From Sycon ciliatum (taxonomy: Eukaryota; Porifera; Calcarea; Leucosolenida; Sycettidae), in the NCBI RefSeq assembly GCF_964019385.1, contig NC_088645.1, positions 18,249,180-18,313,179 of the forward strand: a DNA stretch of 64,000 nt, given 5' to 3'. A program made the position numbers and the translations under genes. Position 1 is the stretch's first letter. Each line of letters begins with the position of its first letter. The notes under the pieces were generated by a model, which ran no database searches, had not been told where the DNA came from, and was given only the letters and a program-made list of their open reading frames with translations. Shown here piece after piece: positions 55,171 to 64,000 of the stretch.

Positions 55171-56031
55171 GGCACAGGCAACATTACCGTTCTGTGACAT
55201 ACGTGTATGATATACATGGCCTGCACAGGGAGAGATGCAAACAAAGAATGCGTACCACTGCCGCCACCACCCACCCCATCCTCACCCACAGCCTATACTA
55301 CGCAACTCATCGACCAGGACCGACTCTGTGTGCAGCTACACGTCACTCAGCTTATCAAACAAGACGGAGGTTACGTTATCAGGTGATTGTGTGCTTGAGC
55401 AATACACACAGACAGCCTGGGTTGCTTCTCGTAATGGTATACATAGCACTGCCAGCAACTCTGTGGCGTTGACACTTGAAAATTGTTGCAAGCAGGCAGC
55501 AGTGCAGTTACAACTAGTTGGTTACTCCCTGCTCACGCGTCGGTGCATTTACTAAAGCCTACACCGTATTCACGCGTCGGTGATGATACTTCTAATCTAG
55601 CCAAAATTTACAGAAGTGCATGATTTGAAGTGCAATCGCCCAGAGAGACAAAATTTACAATAAAAATAAATGCAGCACTTCGGAAGTAACATGAACAATC
55701 AACAAATCAATACGAAACAATCATTAATTTTGAGATAAAGAGATACTATAATACTATACTAGTATACGAAACACATTATTTTTATCCAAATTCTTACTAG
55801 TTGGTCCAGAAAGTTTATAGCTCTCTCCTCATCACATTGCAAGCCTAGCCTCTCCGCGAGCAATTTAGATTGGGGCAAGATTGGGGTGCTCCACAGAGCG
55901 AAGATGAACGCTACCGCCACGAGGACACTGATCACAGTGCAACGACGTCGCTGCCCCGCTGTGTGGGGACGGAGTCGCACGTACGATCGCCTGGCTCGAG
56001 TGCAGAGCCAGAAGAACAGAGCAAACAACAT
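48408..56031 (-). CDS. DIPK1/FAM69 family divergent protein kinase
   Basis: Four exons on minus: 56031-55798, 54855-54544, 52281-51556, 48623-48408, all phase 0, giving 495 residues. Exon 1 encodes a short cytoplasmic head and a signal-anchor helix (ISVLVAVAFIFALW), as in type II ER membrane proteins. Next come CSNYTHGYIVGPLCPALC and KKCLSHGNKV (cysteine-rich luminal block), then DVVLKAS (candidate ATP-binding Lys). The kinase C-lobe follows: LLDQEEFVHLMLLANSG, LIGSCGHAYLV, FHLCDVKGENFGV (catalytic-loop-like) and AIDID (DFG-like). A Cys-rich segment (CDTDEECEFFDCHAYC) and a C-terminal exon starting VLCRKIF complete it. These match the FAM69/PIP49_C family (DIPK1A-C) as I remember it. Which paralogue, and whether it is catalytically active, cannot be told. 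The family usually has about 430 residues; the excess is an acidic insert in exon 3. Confidence 0.88.
49697..49912 (+). mobile_element. tRNA-derived SINE, copy 1
   Basis: A-box-like GTGCAGTGGTATGTGCAG and B-box GGTTGCGGGTTCAATTTCC at tRNA spacing. A body follows (GACCAGGCTAAAATAACGG ... CTATCATCTCTTCTGCGATG). The body is repeated inverted at 50160-50305. In DIPK1 intron 3. Confidence 0.65.
50124..50160. repeat. (CA)n microsatellite
   Basis: Short CA tract directly before the inverted SINE copy; may be that copy's 3' tail read on the other strand. Confidence 0.9.
50160..50305 (-). mobile_element. tRNA-derived SINE body, copy 2 (inverted)
   Basis: Reverse complement of about 95 bp or more of the copy 1 body (GACATAGCAACTTGTGCTGG, GGCTGATGAATTGACCG). 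It lacks the tRNA head, so it is 5'-truncated. With copy 1 it forms an inverted pair able to fold in the transcript. Confidence 0.65.
50306..51420. other. DIPK1 intron 3 sequence, no exon recognised
   Basis: Open frames at 50394-50780 (minus) and 50830-51123 (plus) have no recognised domain. ACCAGGGAGTTGTACAAATA and its near-complement around 50765-50802 form a short palindrome; similar 'gggagtcgtaaa' sequence occurs at 53671. Confidence 0.4.
51424..51500. repeat. (CA)n microsatellite
   Basis: CA tract with one GC interruption just inside DIPK1 intron 3. It lengthens an artefactual open frame continuous with exon 3. Confidence 0.97.
51556..52281 (-). CDS. DIPK1 exon 3 (kinase core)
   Basis: Acceptor GTTCTCAATGCCCAG chosen for phase; begins LFKDLMDAF, ends ...SNHNLH; donor GTAAGT. 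Encodes the catalytic-loop-like and DFG-like motifs. A CA microsatellite starts about 55 bp into the next intron. Confidence 0.9.
53236..54243. mobile_element. hAT-type MITE 1 (middle of nest)
   Basis: Ends TAGTGTTGAAACGAATAATC and complementary GTTTAAACACTA, flanked by the 8-bp duplication ATTGATAT (53228-53235, 54244-54251). A poly-A run (53328-53355) sits inside. It is interrupted by a second hAT-type MITE. Confidence 0.85.
53367..53883. mobile_element. hAT-type MITE 2 (innermost)
   Basis: Ends TAGGCCTTGACGGATTATGC and its complement, flanked by the 8-bp duplication ATCTATGC (53359-53366, 53884-53891). The interior is rich in 'attatgc'. A degenerate relative is at 9411-9668. Confidence 0.85.
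54544..54855 (-). CDS. DIPK1 exon 2
   Basis: Acceptor TTATTCACGCCCAG; encodes the luminal cysteine block and the DVVLKAS segment, ending GGISMAEALE; donor GTAAGA. Confidence 0.9.
54888..55082. mobile_element. Pogo-like MITE beside DIPK1 exon 2
   Basis: Ends (C)AGT(G/A)AAACCTGTC with 'gcgaccactcggataag' direct repeats inside. In gene orientation it ends about 33 bp before the exon 2 acceptor, so it probably supplies part of the branch-point region. Confidence 0.65.
55100..55168. repeat. (CA)n microsatellite
   Basis: CA tract in DIPK1 intron 1, next to the MITE. Confidence 0.97.
55798..56031 (-). CDS. DIPK1 exon 1 (signal anchor)
   Basis: ATG at 56031 (MLFALFFWLCTRARR), with an in-frame stop upstream. 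Encodes the membrane helix and CDEERAINFLDQL; donor GTAAGA. Confidence 0.82.
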
Positions 56032-57045
56032 CCGTACTCGTACCGTCCACTGCCAGCGCGCTAGCGGCGCTGTACCCTATTGCAACAACTGTCTTATCTA
56101 ACGCTGCCCATGGCACATACTGTTCGCCGAGCAAAGCAGCGGCCTGATCCACGACCGCTACAAAGTCCCCGTCGTAGTTACTACCATCAATCTCCGAACC
56201 TGTACCTGCTGCTTGCACAGTGTTACACTTTGCTTCTCGCTTGGATCACCTTTCTTACATCTACTGCCAAGAACAGCAGCGCGGTAGATCTACGTGTAGG
56301 TATGCGGCCTGGCGAAGGCTTGAATCAATGAATAATTATAGCTTGAGCCTTGTTTTTTTTTATTGTAGTATATCCTCACCATGCACTATCATTTATTTCC
56401 TCTATCAACCACTCGGCACTATTTCCTTAGCCTGTTCGGTGTTCCATTATAAGGAAAGTAATTGAATACGTTTTGACTATTTTATGCAAACCGGTACATC
56501 GGCTCAGCTCAGATACCTTAGCTCAGTGCAGGAAATCGTGACAGGAAGAGTGTTCCTACTCCTGACCTGAAGAGTCTGTAGCTTCTTTTGTTACGGCAAT
56601 GATTCCCATTTGCGTTCAACGGACTGTGATCATGGTGATGTGAGTAGTGACTTCTCGGGCCCCGGTCGCTACGAACACGACACTTCGACAGCTATCACAT
56701 ATCACTATCACTATCAGTGTATCAATACTAAGGCCATAAGCTGATGCTACACAACAGTACAGGGCCACTGAGCCAGGCCGTGAGTGAGGGCCGTGAGGCT
56801 ACACCGTAGATCTACACGCGTGCGTCTAACACATGTACATCATGGTACATAGACAGGTGCAACTGTACTGTCTGTGCAAGGAAGGTGTTTACGTGACAAC
56901 GGAGTACTAGTAGTAGTAAAATTAATATTGGTAGTTTACTACTCCCCGCCCAATGCAATGTCAATGATTTTTTTCCAAGCACCTCTATGATTTTTTGGCG
57001 CGAACAGCAACATGACGCATTATGTGACAGTCCGTGCGTCAGATT
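56032..57045. other. DIPK1 5' flank, no gene recognised
   Basis: The DIPK1 promoter should lie here, but no specific element can be named. Unsupported short frames only. Confidence 0.4.
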
Positions 57046-57052
57046 CAAAATA

Positions 57053-57461
57053 GAGAGGTTCCGGGGTACGATTTTCCGTGCCAAAATCCGTATGGGCGCT
57101 ACGGATTTTTTCCAGGCGTGCTCCATACGATTTTTCGGCACGAGAATCCGTGTAGACTGGCTTTCATACGAACCATGCTTCGTATGGAGATTTTGCGTCA
57201 TCGAGTGCAGAAAGATTTTTCGCGTGCAAATTTGGTACGAGAAACATCGATTTTTCGCGGGAAGTTTTGATTTCGGTACAAATTTTCAAAATAAAAAGGC
57301 ATAGCGCGGGAATGTGACGTGTTTGCGATCGTAACCTAGGCAATGACGGCAAACACATAAGTTCCGTACCCCGGAACTTTTCACTGCTCGAAAACGACGT
57401 ATATAAAATCCGTAAAGCCTCCACGGATTTTGGCACGAAAAATCGTACTCCGGAACCTCCC
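57053..57461. mobile_element. MITE with ~40-bp TIRs and TA target
   Basis: GAGAGGTTCCGGGGTACGAT at left and the near-exact complement ending CCGGAACCTCCC at right, with matching GTGCCAAAATCCGT inside, flanked by TA. Non-coding, 409 bp. Confidence 0.8.
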
Positions 57462-57487
57462 TAATATATTATAATATATATATACAC

Positions 57488-57533
57488 GCTGACGAGTCCA
57501 CAAAGGACGAAACAGTTCTGTCCGCAGATTGAG
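57488..57533 (+). ncRNA. Hammerhead ribozyme, 5'-truncated (family A array)
   Basis: CTGACGA, stem II, GAAA and stem III are intact, but the upstream strand of stem I is replaced by flanking TATACAC sequence. Cleavage would be at 57522/57523, probably inefficient. Confidence 0.75.
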
Positions 57534-57701
57534 TATTTCGCTCCTGCTCTTGTAGCAGTTGAGCACTCTTGCGTGGGGTAGTGCCTTTGCTGTTTGCGTT
57601 ATGCAGAGCTCACTGACTTGTCAGTTTGAGCACTCTGGCAAGGTACGTTCGGGCCTGATTGGAAATTTTTATTTCCATTGCTATCAGGTTCGGCCTCATT
57701 T

Positions 57702-57759
57702 CCTCTGTGCTGCGCTGACGAGTCCACAAAGGACGAAACAGTTCTGTCCGCAGATTGAG
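57702..57759 (+). ncRNA. Hammerhead ribozyme, type I (family A, array unit)
   Basis: Complete core identical to 13998-14055. Predicted cleavage 57748/57749. Confidence 0.92.
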
Positions 57760-57927
57760 TATTTCGCTCCTGCTCTTGTAGCAGTTGAGCACTCTTGCGT
57801 GGGGTAGTGCCTTTGCTGTTTGCGTTATGCAGAGCTCACTGACTTGTCAGTTTGAGCACTCTGGCAAGGTACGTTCGGGCCTGATTGGAAATTTTTATTT
57901 CCATTGCTATCAGGTTCGGCCTCATTT

Positions 57928-57985
57928 CCTCTGTGCTGCGCTGACGAGTCCACAAAGGACGAAACAGTTCTGTCCGCAGATTGAG
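57928..57985 (+). ncRNA. Hammerhead ribozyme, type I (family A, array unit)
   Basis: Complete core. Predicted cleavage 57974/57975. Confidence 0.92.
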
Positions 57986-58153
57986 TATTTCGCTCCTGCT
58001 CTTGTAGCAGTTGAGCACTCTTGCGTGGGGTAGTGCCTTTGCTGTTTGCGTTATGCAGAGCTCACTGACTTGTCAGTTTGAGCACTCTGGCAAGGTACGT
58101 TCGGGCCTGATTGGAAATTTTTATTTCCATTGCTATCAGGTTCGGCCTCATTT

Positions 58154-58211
58154 CCTCTGTGCTGCGCTGACGAGTCCACAAAGGACGAAACAGTTCTGTC
58201 CGCAGATTGAG
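58154..58211 (+). ncRNA. Hammerhead ribozyme, type I (family A, last)
   Basis: Complete core. Predicted cleavage 58200/58201. The element ends 13 nt later at GAGTA, then a TA run. Confidence 0.92.
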
Positions 58212-58237
58212 TATATATATATATATATATATATATT
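58212..58237. repeat. (TA)n tract
   Basis: TA run between the retrozyme array and the oligo-A (minus strand) tail of the neighbouring LINE fragment. Confidence 0.95.
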
Positions 58238-60236
58238 TTTTTTGGTAAACCGGCCTCTTGTACGGGCATAGTAACACAGTGATACAATAAAAACAAGTAC
58301 CAGTAGTTACATGTACATGGACCATACGAGAAAAAGCAGTGATGACGAGGCATAAACAAGTGTCTAGTTGCTGTATGGCAGCTTCCGAGACAGCGAGTCG
58401 AGCGGATGACTCAGCCACCTCCGGGTGCGAATACAGCCGTCGTGCACCACGCAGGCAAGCCACGCCTGCATGGAGAAGGGCGAAGCTGAACCTGCAGCGG
58501 ATCCATGCCATCACTGCAGAGTATGGCTCACCAGATTTGTCGGAGACCATTGCAGCTATTCTCTTGAGGAGAGCGGCAGCAGCTCGACCAGTACCACCAG
58601 TTGCAGCGAAAACCACAGGGATGAAGGTTCCACGCTCGACCTCCTTGACGCGCTGTTCGTATCGCCTCCGTTTTTCACGTTCATGACGCTGGTAGCAAGC
58701 GGTGATGGAAGAGGATCGATTTGAGGGAGCAAAGGGGTTGAAAACCCGAATACAGGTCCTCCCTCATTATAACGAGTCCGGTTTGTACATAAACCCCGTT
58801 AGTAAATAGATATCTGAAATCCCCTGGCGAAACGTGGTCTATACAACTGTTTACAGGTCCGGTTATAACATAATTCGTTAGTACATAAAATTCGTTATAA
58901 CGACCCTTTGCCTAGATCCCTGGAGTGCCAAACCCTCAGTATAAGATAATACTGAGTCAGTGACCATGCAGGACCAAGGCCAAAACACGTAGGATAAAGC
59001 AGAAAGACGAAACGTAATAATCTATGTATTCGTGAATATGGACGATCCTTTGCATCCAAGGAAGAGTTATGTTGGAGATTTTCCATTATCTTATAACGAG
59101 TTGGAGCATCGATAATTTATGTTTTATCGAGGGTAGCCCCAGTAAGTACGAAGTAGTGCCTATTTCACCTTTAGCTGCAAGTCCTGCTACAAGATAAGTC
59201 TCGTTATAAGATAACTTTTTCGATGGCCCAGAGATTATCTACTAACGAGGGAGGACCTGTATCGAGAAAGACTCTCTCAAACCGACCTCCCCAAACACCA
59301 CTCGCCGCAACATCAAGTCGAGCCTGGTCTTCTGTGGAGGCAGTCTTGTAGCGGAGCTGCTCACCAGAGAGCGGTTGTAAGTGTGGCTCGATAGCGACAC
59401 TATTGGCGACACGTTTCAATAGCGAGGCAGTGATGTCCCGCACCTCATTGTGTCGAAGTGACGGGAAACCTCCGGTGCTGCATGTCAGGGCATGGGCTAC
59501 TGTGAAGCTGGCTCCACAGACACAGGTTGACAGTAAGCGAGAAGGCCGCCAGCCATAGCGCAGTGCCAAACCATCGCGGAACTCGCTTTTGGAAAGCACA
59601 AATCCATGACGGGATAGCGGACGACAAGTAAGCCAGCTGGAGGCGCCAGGCTCACTTGCCAACTGAATTGTGTGCTGCAAAGTGGGCGATGCGTCGGCAG
59701 CGAAGCCACGGATGTCGGTCTTCGCTTTCTGGCGGTGATCTGCACGCTGTGACGCTTTGGCTGAGGCACCGCTGGCAAGACCTTCCGTCACACTGAAGTC
59801 TTGGTCGAGGATGTTGGTGGTGAGCGCCGCTGTGATCGCGCGGGATGAGGCGTATTGGGTTGTTAGAGATGTTGGATTGACGATGCCCAGGCCACCATCC
59901 CGGCAAGGGAAGGCAAACAGCCGTCGCAGCTCCAGACTGACTTCTTCTCCAGTCAGGGCTGGCAGCAGCTTGGTAACAATGGCGTGTTCCAACTGATCAA
60001 GACCACTGGACGCATCCGGCAGAACACGACACAAGAATGTCCAGCGGCATGAGAGAGCACGAACAAAAGTAGTGTACGCTGCCTGGGGCTGGGTACGAGC
60101 GAAGGATGAGAGTGTCTCAATCTGCTTGCACCATTCATTGGCCTTCTCCTGGATGAACCCGTGGATGTAGTCGGGCGTGCCAATAGCGGAACCCAGGTAG
60201 CGGTTGCCGTCAGATGTTACTTGGATGCCAGTACAG
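58238..60236 (-). mobile_element. 5'-truncated LINE fragment (post-RT domain and 3' UTR)
   Basis: The minus strand encodes the C-terminal part of a non-LTR-type polyprotein: NRYLGSAIG, then RWTFLCRVLPD, FAFPCRDGGLGIVNP, SEFRDGLALRYGW, CVCGASFTVAHALTCSTGGF followed by PSLRHNEVRD, and after a MITE interruption GGTGRAAAALLKRIA and AWIRCRFSFALLHAGVACLR. The Cys/His block CxCG...H...C...GGF...RHN recurs in invertebrate RT-like proteins; I cannot name the clade. The frame is open apart from the MITE at 58753-59259. The 3' end is GCCGGTTTACC, oligo-A, then TA repeats. No reverse-transcriptase palm is present. Confidence 0.75.
58753..59259. mobile_element. Pogo-like MITE inside the LINE fragment
   Basis: TIRs CAGGTCCTCCCTC with 'ttataacgag' just inside, bounded by TA (58751-58752, 59260-59261). 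507 bp. Removing it rejoins the LINE reading frame. Confidence 0.85.
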
Positions 60237-60385
60237 TGGTCCCTCTATAATCCGGCACCATTTGTGCCACGGAAATCTGCTGGATTAGGGAGGGTGCTGG
60301 ATTAACAAATCTTATCTACTATTGTAATGTGCATGAAGAGGACATTTTGGCTACTGAAAATTGTGCACAGCGAACCTCCCTATTA
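60232..60385. mobile_element. Pogo/Tigger-type end fragment
   Basis: CAGTGGTCCCTCTATAATCC followed by GGCACC and 'gctggatta' motifs, as in Tigger/pogo ends. It is cut by the next MITE at 60386. Confidence 0.55.
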
Positions 60386-60725
60386 GGGAGGTTCTGCTAT
60401 GTGAAACGTAGAGAAATCACGTAGAGAGCAGGTGTCTGGGTTAGAGTCTACGGCTTCGCGTGTTTTGGCTCCAGATTTCTACGCGGAGATGGGGTTCTCT
60501 ACGTTGTGGCACACGCAGAGAAAATGCGTACGGATTTGCTGGGTATCGATCAACTGCATGCAGAAAACTGCCAAATATGGAAGGGGAAATTCCCAGTACA
60601 CATTCCACGTGACTTCTCTAGGTGAAACGTAGAGCAGAGCAGCATTTCTTTACGTTACGGGAACGCGAAGAAAGTTCGCGTGATTCTTTGCGTCGCGTTC
60701 CCAAAACGTAGAGCAGAACCTCCTT
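60386..60725. mobile_element. ~340-bp MITE
   Basis: GGGAGGTTCTGCTATGTGAA at left and complementary GAGCAGAACCTCC at right, flanked by TA. Repeated 'aaacgtagag' motifs inside. Confidence 0.7.
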
Positions 60726-60740
60726 TAATAGACACCCTTA

Positions 60741-61685
60741 GGGCGCGCTCACACTGCGACCATGAGCACGCGTCCATGCGTCAGCAAAACGCAGAAACGT
60801 GGGAGTCGTGCTCACACTAGGCCTCGTACACGCGTAGACGTGAAGTTGTCTCACAAACTTTACGAATTGCAGTTCGTATCCAAAAGAGTCCGTGCGTTTC
60901 CTAATAAAGTTGTGGCCCGTTTTGGATGTAATTTTTCGCATGTTGCATGTTGGAGGAAGTGCCTCGTGGCTCGTATTATTCTTATTGTATTGAAGTCGAC
61001 GAAAATAATTCATACAATCAGGTAGGTTTGGACTCTTGAGGGACTGCCGCTGACATCCAAGCGCTTTCGCTTTCCTGACCTCGTGGTCAGAGCAAGTGCC
61101 AGTGCAGTGGAAATTCCGGTAGTGGTTTCTTTCGTCTGTTGCCGAGATGAGAACTGTATTTTCCGATGATATGTAACTGAAATGTCTTGAGGTATGGCAT
61201 TCCATCATCGCAGAAAAGTAGAGAAAGATAATTTCCGAAACCGAAAAGCCAGACCAAGCTGCCATCGTATTGAACGAGTACACTGTAGAAATTGGTCACT
61301 GACCCGATCACAACGAAGCAACTACAAAAACAAAATCGACATCGTCCAAAAAGGGTAAAGAATGCATATATGGCGGTGCGTGCGTGCAGGACCACAACTA
61401 CAAAATTTTAAAAATGTGCAAATGTCGAGGTGACATCGACAACCGCCGATGTTCATGAATCAACACACCGGAATTTGAGAAATTGAACATACTTCAGGCC
61501 AGGTTGTACACAAATACGCTTCACGTCTACGATCATGTTGCCGCCAAGTCGTAGCACCCCCTCCGGGGGTCGCGGTCACGATTTGAAACGTGGCCGCGAC
61601 GTTTTGGTCAAGTTCATGCCGTTGCCATGCAACTTGGCCGCATGGCCGCATGGACGCTGGTTTTGGTCGCAGTGTGAGCGCGCCC
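60741..61685. mobile_element. PIF/Harbinger-like MITE A
   Basis: Perfect TIRs GGGCGCGCTCACACTGCGAC (22 bp in all) with TTA on both sides (60738-60740 and 61686-61688). 945 bp. No transposase motif recognised in its frames. Confidence 0.85.
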
Positions 61686-61688
61686 TTA

Positions 61689-62075
61689 GGCCGTCATCAC
61701 ACCACGTTCTCCGACTCCCGTTTACGTCTACGTCTATGGTGAAAAAACCAAAACGGGTGGTCGTGTCATCAGACAGGCACAGTGCTTGACGCGTACACGC
61801 AGTCAGGTTTTTGGAGAAATTTGAACCCACGTACATCGAAGTACAGGGTCGCTCGGAAAAAGGCTGGGGTAGATACGCACGTTCATACAAAAAGTCGTAT
61901 ACCCCCCCTCTCCATACCACGTCTACGTCTCCCGTTTCCTCTGCTCCCGTTTTCACCCCGTATACGGATCATCATGACAACCGACCAAAAACTCCGTGGA
62001 CGTGGACGTGGACGTAGACGTGGACGTAGACGTGGACGTAGACGCAGCGCTTTGTACCATGGTGTGATGACAGCC
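61689..62075. mobile_element. PIF/Harbinger-like MITE B
   Basis: TIRs GGCCGTCATCACACCA / TGGTGTGATGACAGCC, TTA on both sides (61686-61688 shared with A; 62076-62078). Contains a run of GTGGACGTAGAC hexamer-type repeats. 387 bp. Confidence 0.85.
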
Positions 62076-62407
62076 TTAGCAAAAAACGTTATGTTGTAAC
62101 GGTATTATCGTAAGGGGGAAAATACCGTGATTTGGGTTCGACCTTTAGCAAGATGCACGCTATTTTTAGTACGCTGTTGCCACGAGAATAGCTTTGATTT
62201 CGCGCGGTACAACCATTTTTGTCACCATATACGCGATACAAGGTGAAATGCGTACGGACTATGCAATATTTGGCCAAAACACGTACCGTTGGTCACAACG
62301 ATAAATCAGCCCCCATAACGTTTATACGCTGCAGCTTCAACGCTATTTGGGTGATCAAGGTACGAGTACCGTAAAAAATAGCGTTACCGTTGTTTGCTAA
62401 GGGTGTC

Positions 62408-62750
62408 AAATATCGCACTCTATCCGTGTTTTTTATTTTCCAGAGTCAGTGGACTTTGAACTTTTTGAGCTATTTCTTGAGAATTGTTAGTTTCTAGTCA
62501 TTGCAAGGTGGGCCTTACAAGGCCCTTTTCGTTCGAAATCAGACCTGACACGCCGTCCATCGCCGGATAAGGCAAACTTCTATCCTCAGTTTCGAACGTT
62601 TTCTCGCGGGGTGCTTCTGTCCCATGCAGCATCACGTCTTCTCCGACTGTCGAAATTTGAATTTTTCTTTACGCAGGACTTCAGCTTAGTGCCGTCAAGT
62701 ATTCCAGGCACGCGTAGTAACACCCACTACAACATGCAGAAGAACAAGCC
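62408..62750. other. Intervening sequence, nothing recognised
   Basis: About 340 bp between two MITE clusters. No gene or repeat recognised. Confidence 0.4.
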
Positions 62751-62753
62751 TTA

Positions 62754-63363
62754 GGGGCCGTTTACATGAGAAAAATAAGCCCGGGCTTATTCAACCCTAG
62801 GCTTACGATAAGCCCGCCTTGATCTGTCACCCAGTCATTTTAGAGCGCGCGTTTACATGGTCAGGCGGGCTTATTCAGCTCGCCCCGAGCTGAACTAGCC
62901 CTATCCTTGACCCCCGAGCTTATCCAACCCCCAGGGCTTATTTTGTCATGTAAACGGTCAAGAAGGGCTTATAAGCGAGTTTTTCCGTATTTTTCGATTT
63001 TGCCTCGTGAACCTGAGAGAATGTGGCCGTGGACAGTACAGTGCAGTGCGTCTCTTTTATTTATTTCTTGGTATGTTTTCTTCTAGTTTTTGTCCAGTGG
63101 AAGGTCCTAGCCCATCCTTCACCTTCTCGAAAAATAAGTGACAATTGGAAAGGCAGTAGAAACCTGAGCCGGCATTTCTTGATCCAAATTTCATCAGACA
63201 CGAACATTTACCACTGCGTTCATGTGCGATTTGAAAAATAAAATGCGCGCAGAACTCGCAGTCACTCACCTGAACTCAGCCCCATACAACCGTCATGTAA
63301 ACGGTTGAAAAATAAGCCCGAGGCGAATAAGCCCGGGCTTATTTTCCTCATGTAAACGGCCCC
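62754..63363. mobile_element. PIF/Harbinger-like MITE D
   Basis: Long TIRs GGGGCCGTTTACATGAG with AATAAGCCCGGGCTTATT palindromes just inside, TTA on both sides (62751-62753, 63364-63366). 610 bp. Confidence 0.88.
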
Positions 63364-63366
63364 TTA

Positions 63367-63770
63367 GGCCGCAACCACACTACGTAAAAATCACAGTACA
63401 AATTTTCATGCATATCTCACTGCAAGTCGGTACGCAACCACACTACACTTTTCGGTCTGCATAGATGACGTTTTCACGCGACCAGCACGTGACGTTGTCG
63501 TACCAAAGCGTGTGCCATGCGCTGGAAAAGACCGGGAAATTCAAAAACCCTGCTGTTGCTGATGCTATGTACGATGACCCGGTACAAAAGCAAAGTTGTA
63601 CACAGGAGAAGGAGCGCGAAAACGACGAAAACGACAAACGTGGCTTTCTACAGGGGTGCGCCAGTTGCTGAAAACCTACAAAGCGCATTTTGCATTTCGC
63701 ACGCGTCGGCATGACGATTTCTACTGTAATGCCGTTTGTACGTGATTTTGTACCTAGTGTGGTTGCAGCC
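63367..63770. mobile_element. PIF/Harbinger-like MITE E
   Basis: TIRs GGCCGCAACCACACTA / TAGTGTGGTTGCAGCC, TTA at 63364-63366 (shared with D) and 63771-63773. 404 bp. Confidence 0.85.
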
Positions 63771-63773
63771 TTA

Positions 63774-64000
63774 GTCTTTTAGTATGTGGTCTCTCGCCGG
63801 TGTCCAAGACCAAATAACACCACAACGACCAATTTTCTAACCTCTGTTTTTCTCGTTATTTACATGTATATGGAGGACAGCTGGAAACATGTAGCACTCA
63901 CAATGAACACATCAGGACGGTGTAATAATGCCACTCAGCTACACCCTGGGCGTGTATGCATTCCTGTCTGCGAGTTATGCCAAGCAACTCGTCTGGACAC
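63774..64000. other. Window end, nothing recognised
   Basis: No feature identified in the last 227 bp. Confidence 0.4.

Larger units (their letters stand above)
57488..58213 (+). mobile_element. Retrozyme family A tandem array (3 x 226 bp)
   Basis: Three complete, near-identical 226-bp units between hammerhead cleavage sites (57523-58200), preceded by a partial ribozyme and ending at GAGTA. The array is flanked by TA-rich sequence on both sides. The monomeric relative at 13889-14071 has the same 3' end. Each unit contains CAGTTTGAGCACTCT and a palindromic TGGAAATTTTTATTTCCA segment, and has no conserved coding potential: the repeated 82-codon frames simply follow the repeat. The organisation matches animal retrozymes, whose RNA is self-cleaved to circularisable monomers. 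Confidence 0.9.
60731..62407. mobile_element. MITE C, split by two Harbinger-like MITEs
   Basis: The left end GACACCCTTA (60731-60740) continues at 62079 with GCAAAAAACG. The right end is CGTTGTTTGCTAAGGGTGTC (to 62407), its complement. The two 20-bp ends match only if 60741-62078 is removed, showing that MITEs A and B inserted into its TTA. Confidence 0.75.

Noticed and set aside
56110..56160. p22phox-like AALLGEQYVPW on the minus strand upstream of DIPK1
   Set aside because: The neighbouring residues do not match p22phox and the frame overlaps DIPK1 exon 1 in another frame. The six-exon CYBA gene elsewhere accounts for the real match.
57559..58271. Repeated 82-codon ORFs with identical protein
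   Set aside because: They merely follow the 226-bp retrozyme unit, whose signal is RNA structure. Three units read in the same frame position because each unit carries its own ATG and stop.

Overview
This is a repeat-rich segment of an animal (metazoan) nuclear genome. Small coding exons have GT-AG splice sites and kilobase introns, and there are no operons. The identifiable genes are animal families: a p22phox (CYBA) subunit, a FAM69/DIPK1 protein-kinase-like gene and a TGF-beta superfamily ligand. Dense CA/GA microsatellites, many MITEs and ACATGT-type repeats suggest an invertebrate. A marine invertebrate such as a sponge is my guess, but the sequence does not settle it.

Layout. 1-6.6 kb: LINE debris, CA tracts and a dispersed repeat. 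6.7-7.4 kb: a single-exon minus-strand gene with a PP1-docking motif and a membrane segment. 8.7-14.1 kb: a FLYWCH-like relic, a decayed Jockey/CR1-type LINE (10.2-13.6 kb) and a hammerhead-ribozyme retrozyme monomer (13.9 kb). 16.7-17.25 kb: a dimeric retrozyme of a second, related family on the minus strand. 18.1-19.9 kb: a two-exon TGF-beta ligand (minus). 20-26 kb: no gene recognised. 26.5-34.0 kb: a full-length, apparently young BEL/Pao LTR retrotransposon (minus), with an intact 2075-codon ORF and a 5-bp target duplication. 34.8-45.9 kb: a six-exon CYBA gene (minus) whose introns hold MITEs, a 300-bp GA tract and a foldback family carrying a hammerhead-like core. 48.4-56.0 kb: a four-exon DIPK1/FAM69 gene (minus) with a three-deep transposon nest in intron 2. 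57.0-60.4 kb: a MITE, a tandem hammerhead retrozyme array (three 226-bp units) and a LINE 3' fragment. 60.4-63.8 kb: chained PIF/Harbinger-like MITEs that share TTA target sites.

The most unusual content is the set of small self-cleaving retroelements. One family (A) occurs as a monomer with a 16-bp target duplication and as a tandem array. A related family (B) occurs as a dimer with a 15-bp target duplication. A third, unrelated foldback family (C) carries a hammerhead-like core. A and B share internal boxes and the same 3' end, about 11 nt past the predicted cleavage site. This is consistent with insertion by a LINE-type target-primed mechanism. All assignments come from reading the sequence; no search or folding program was run.
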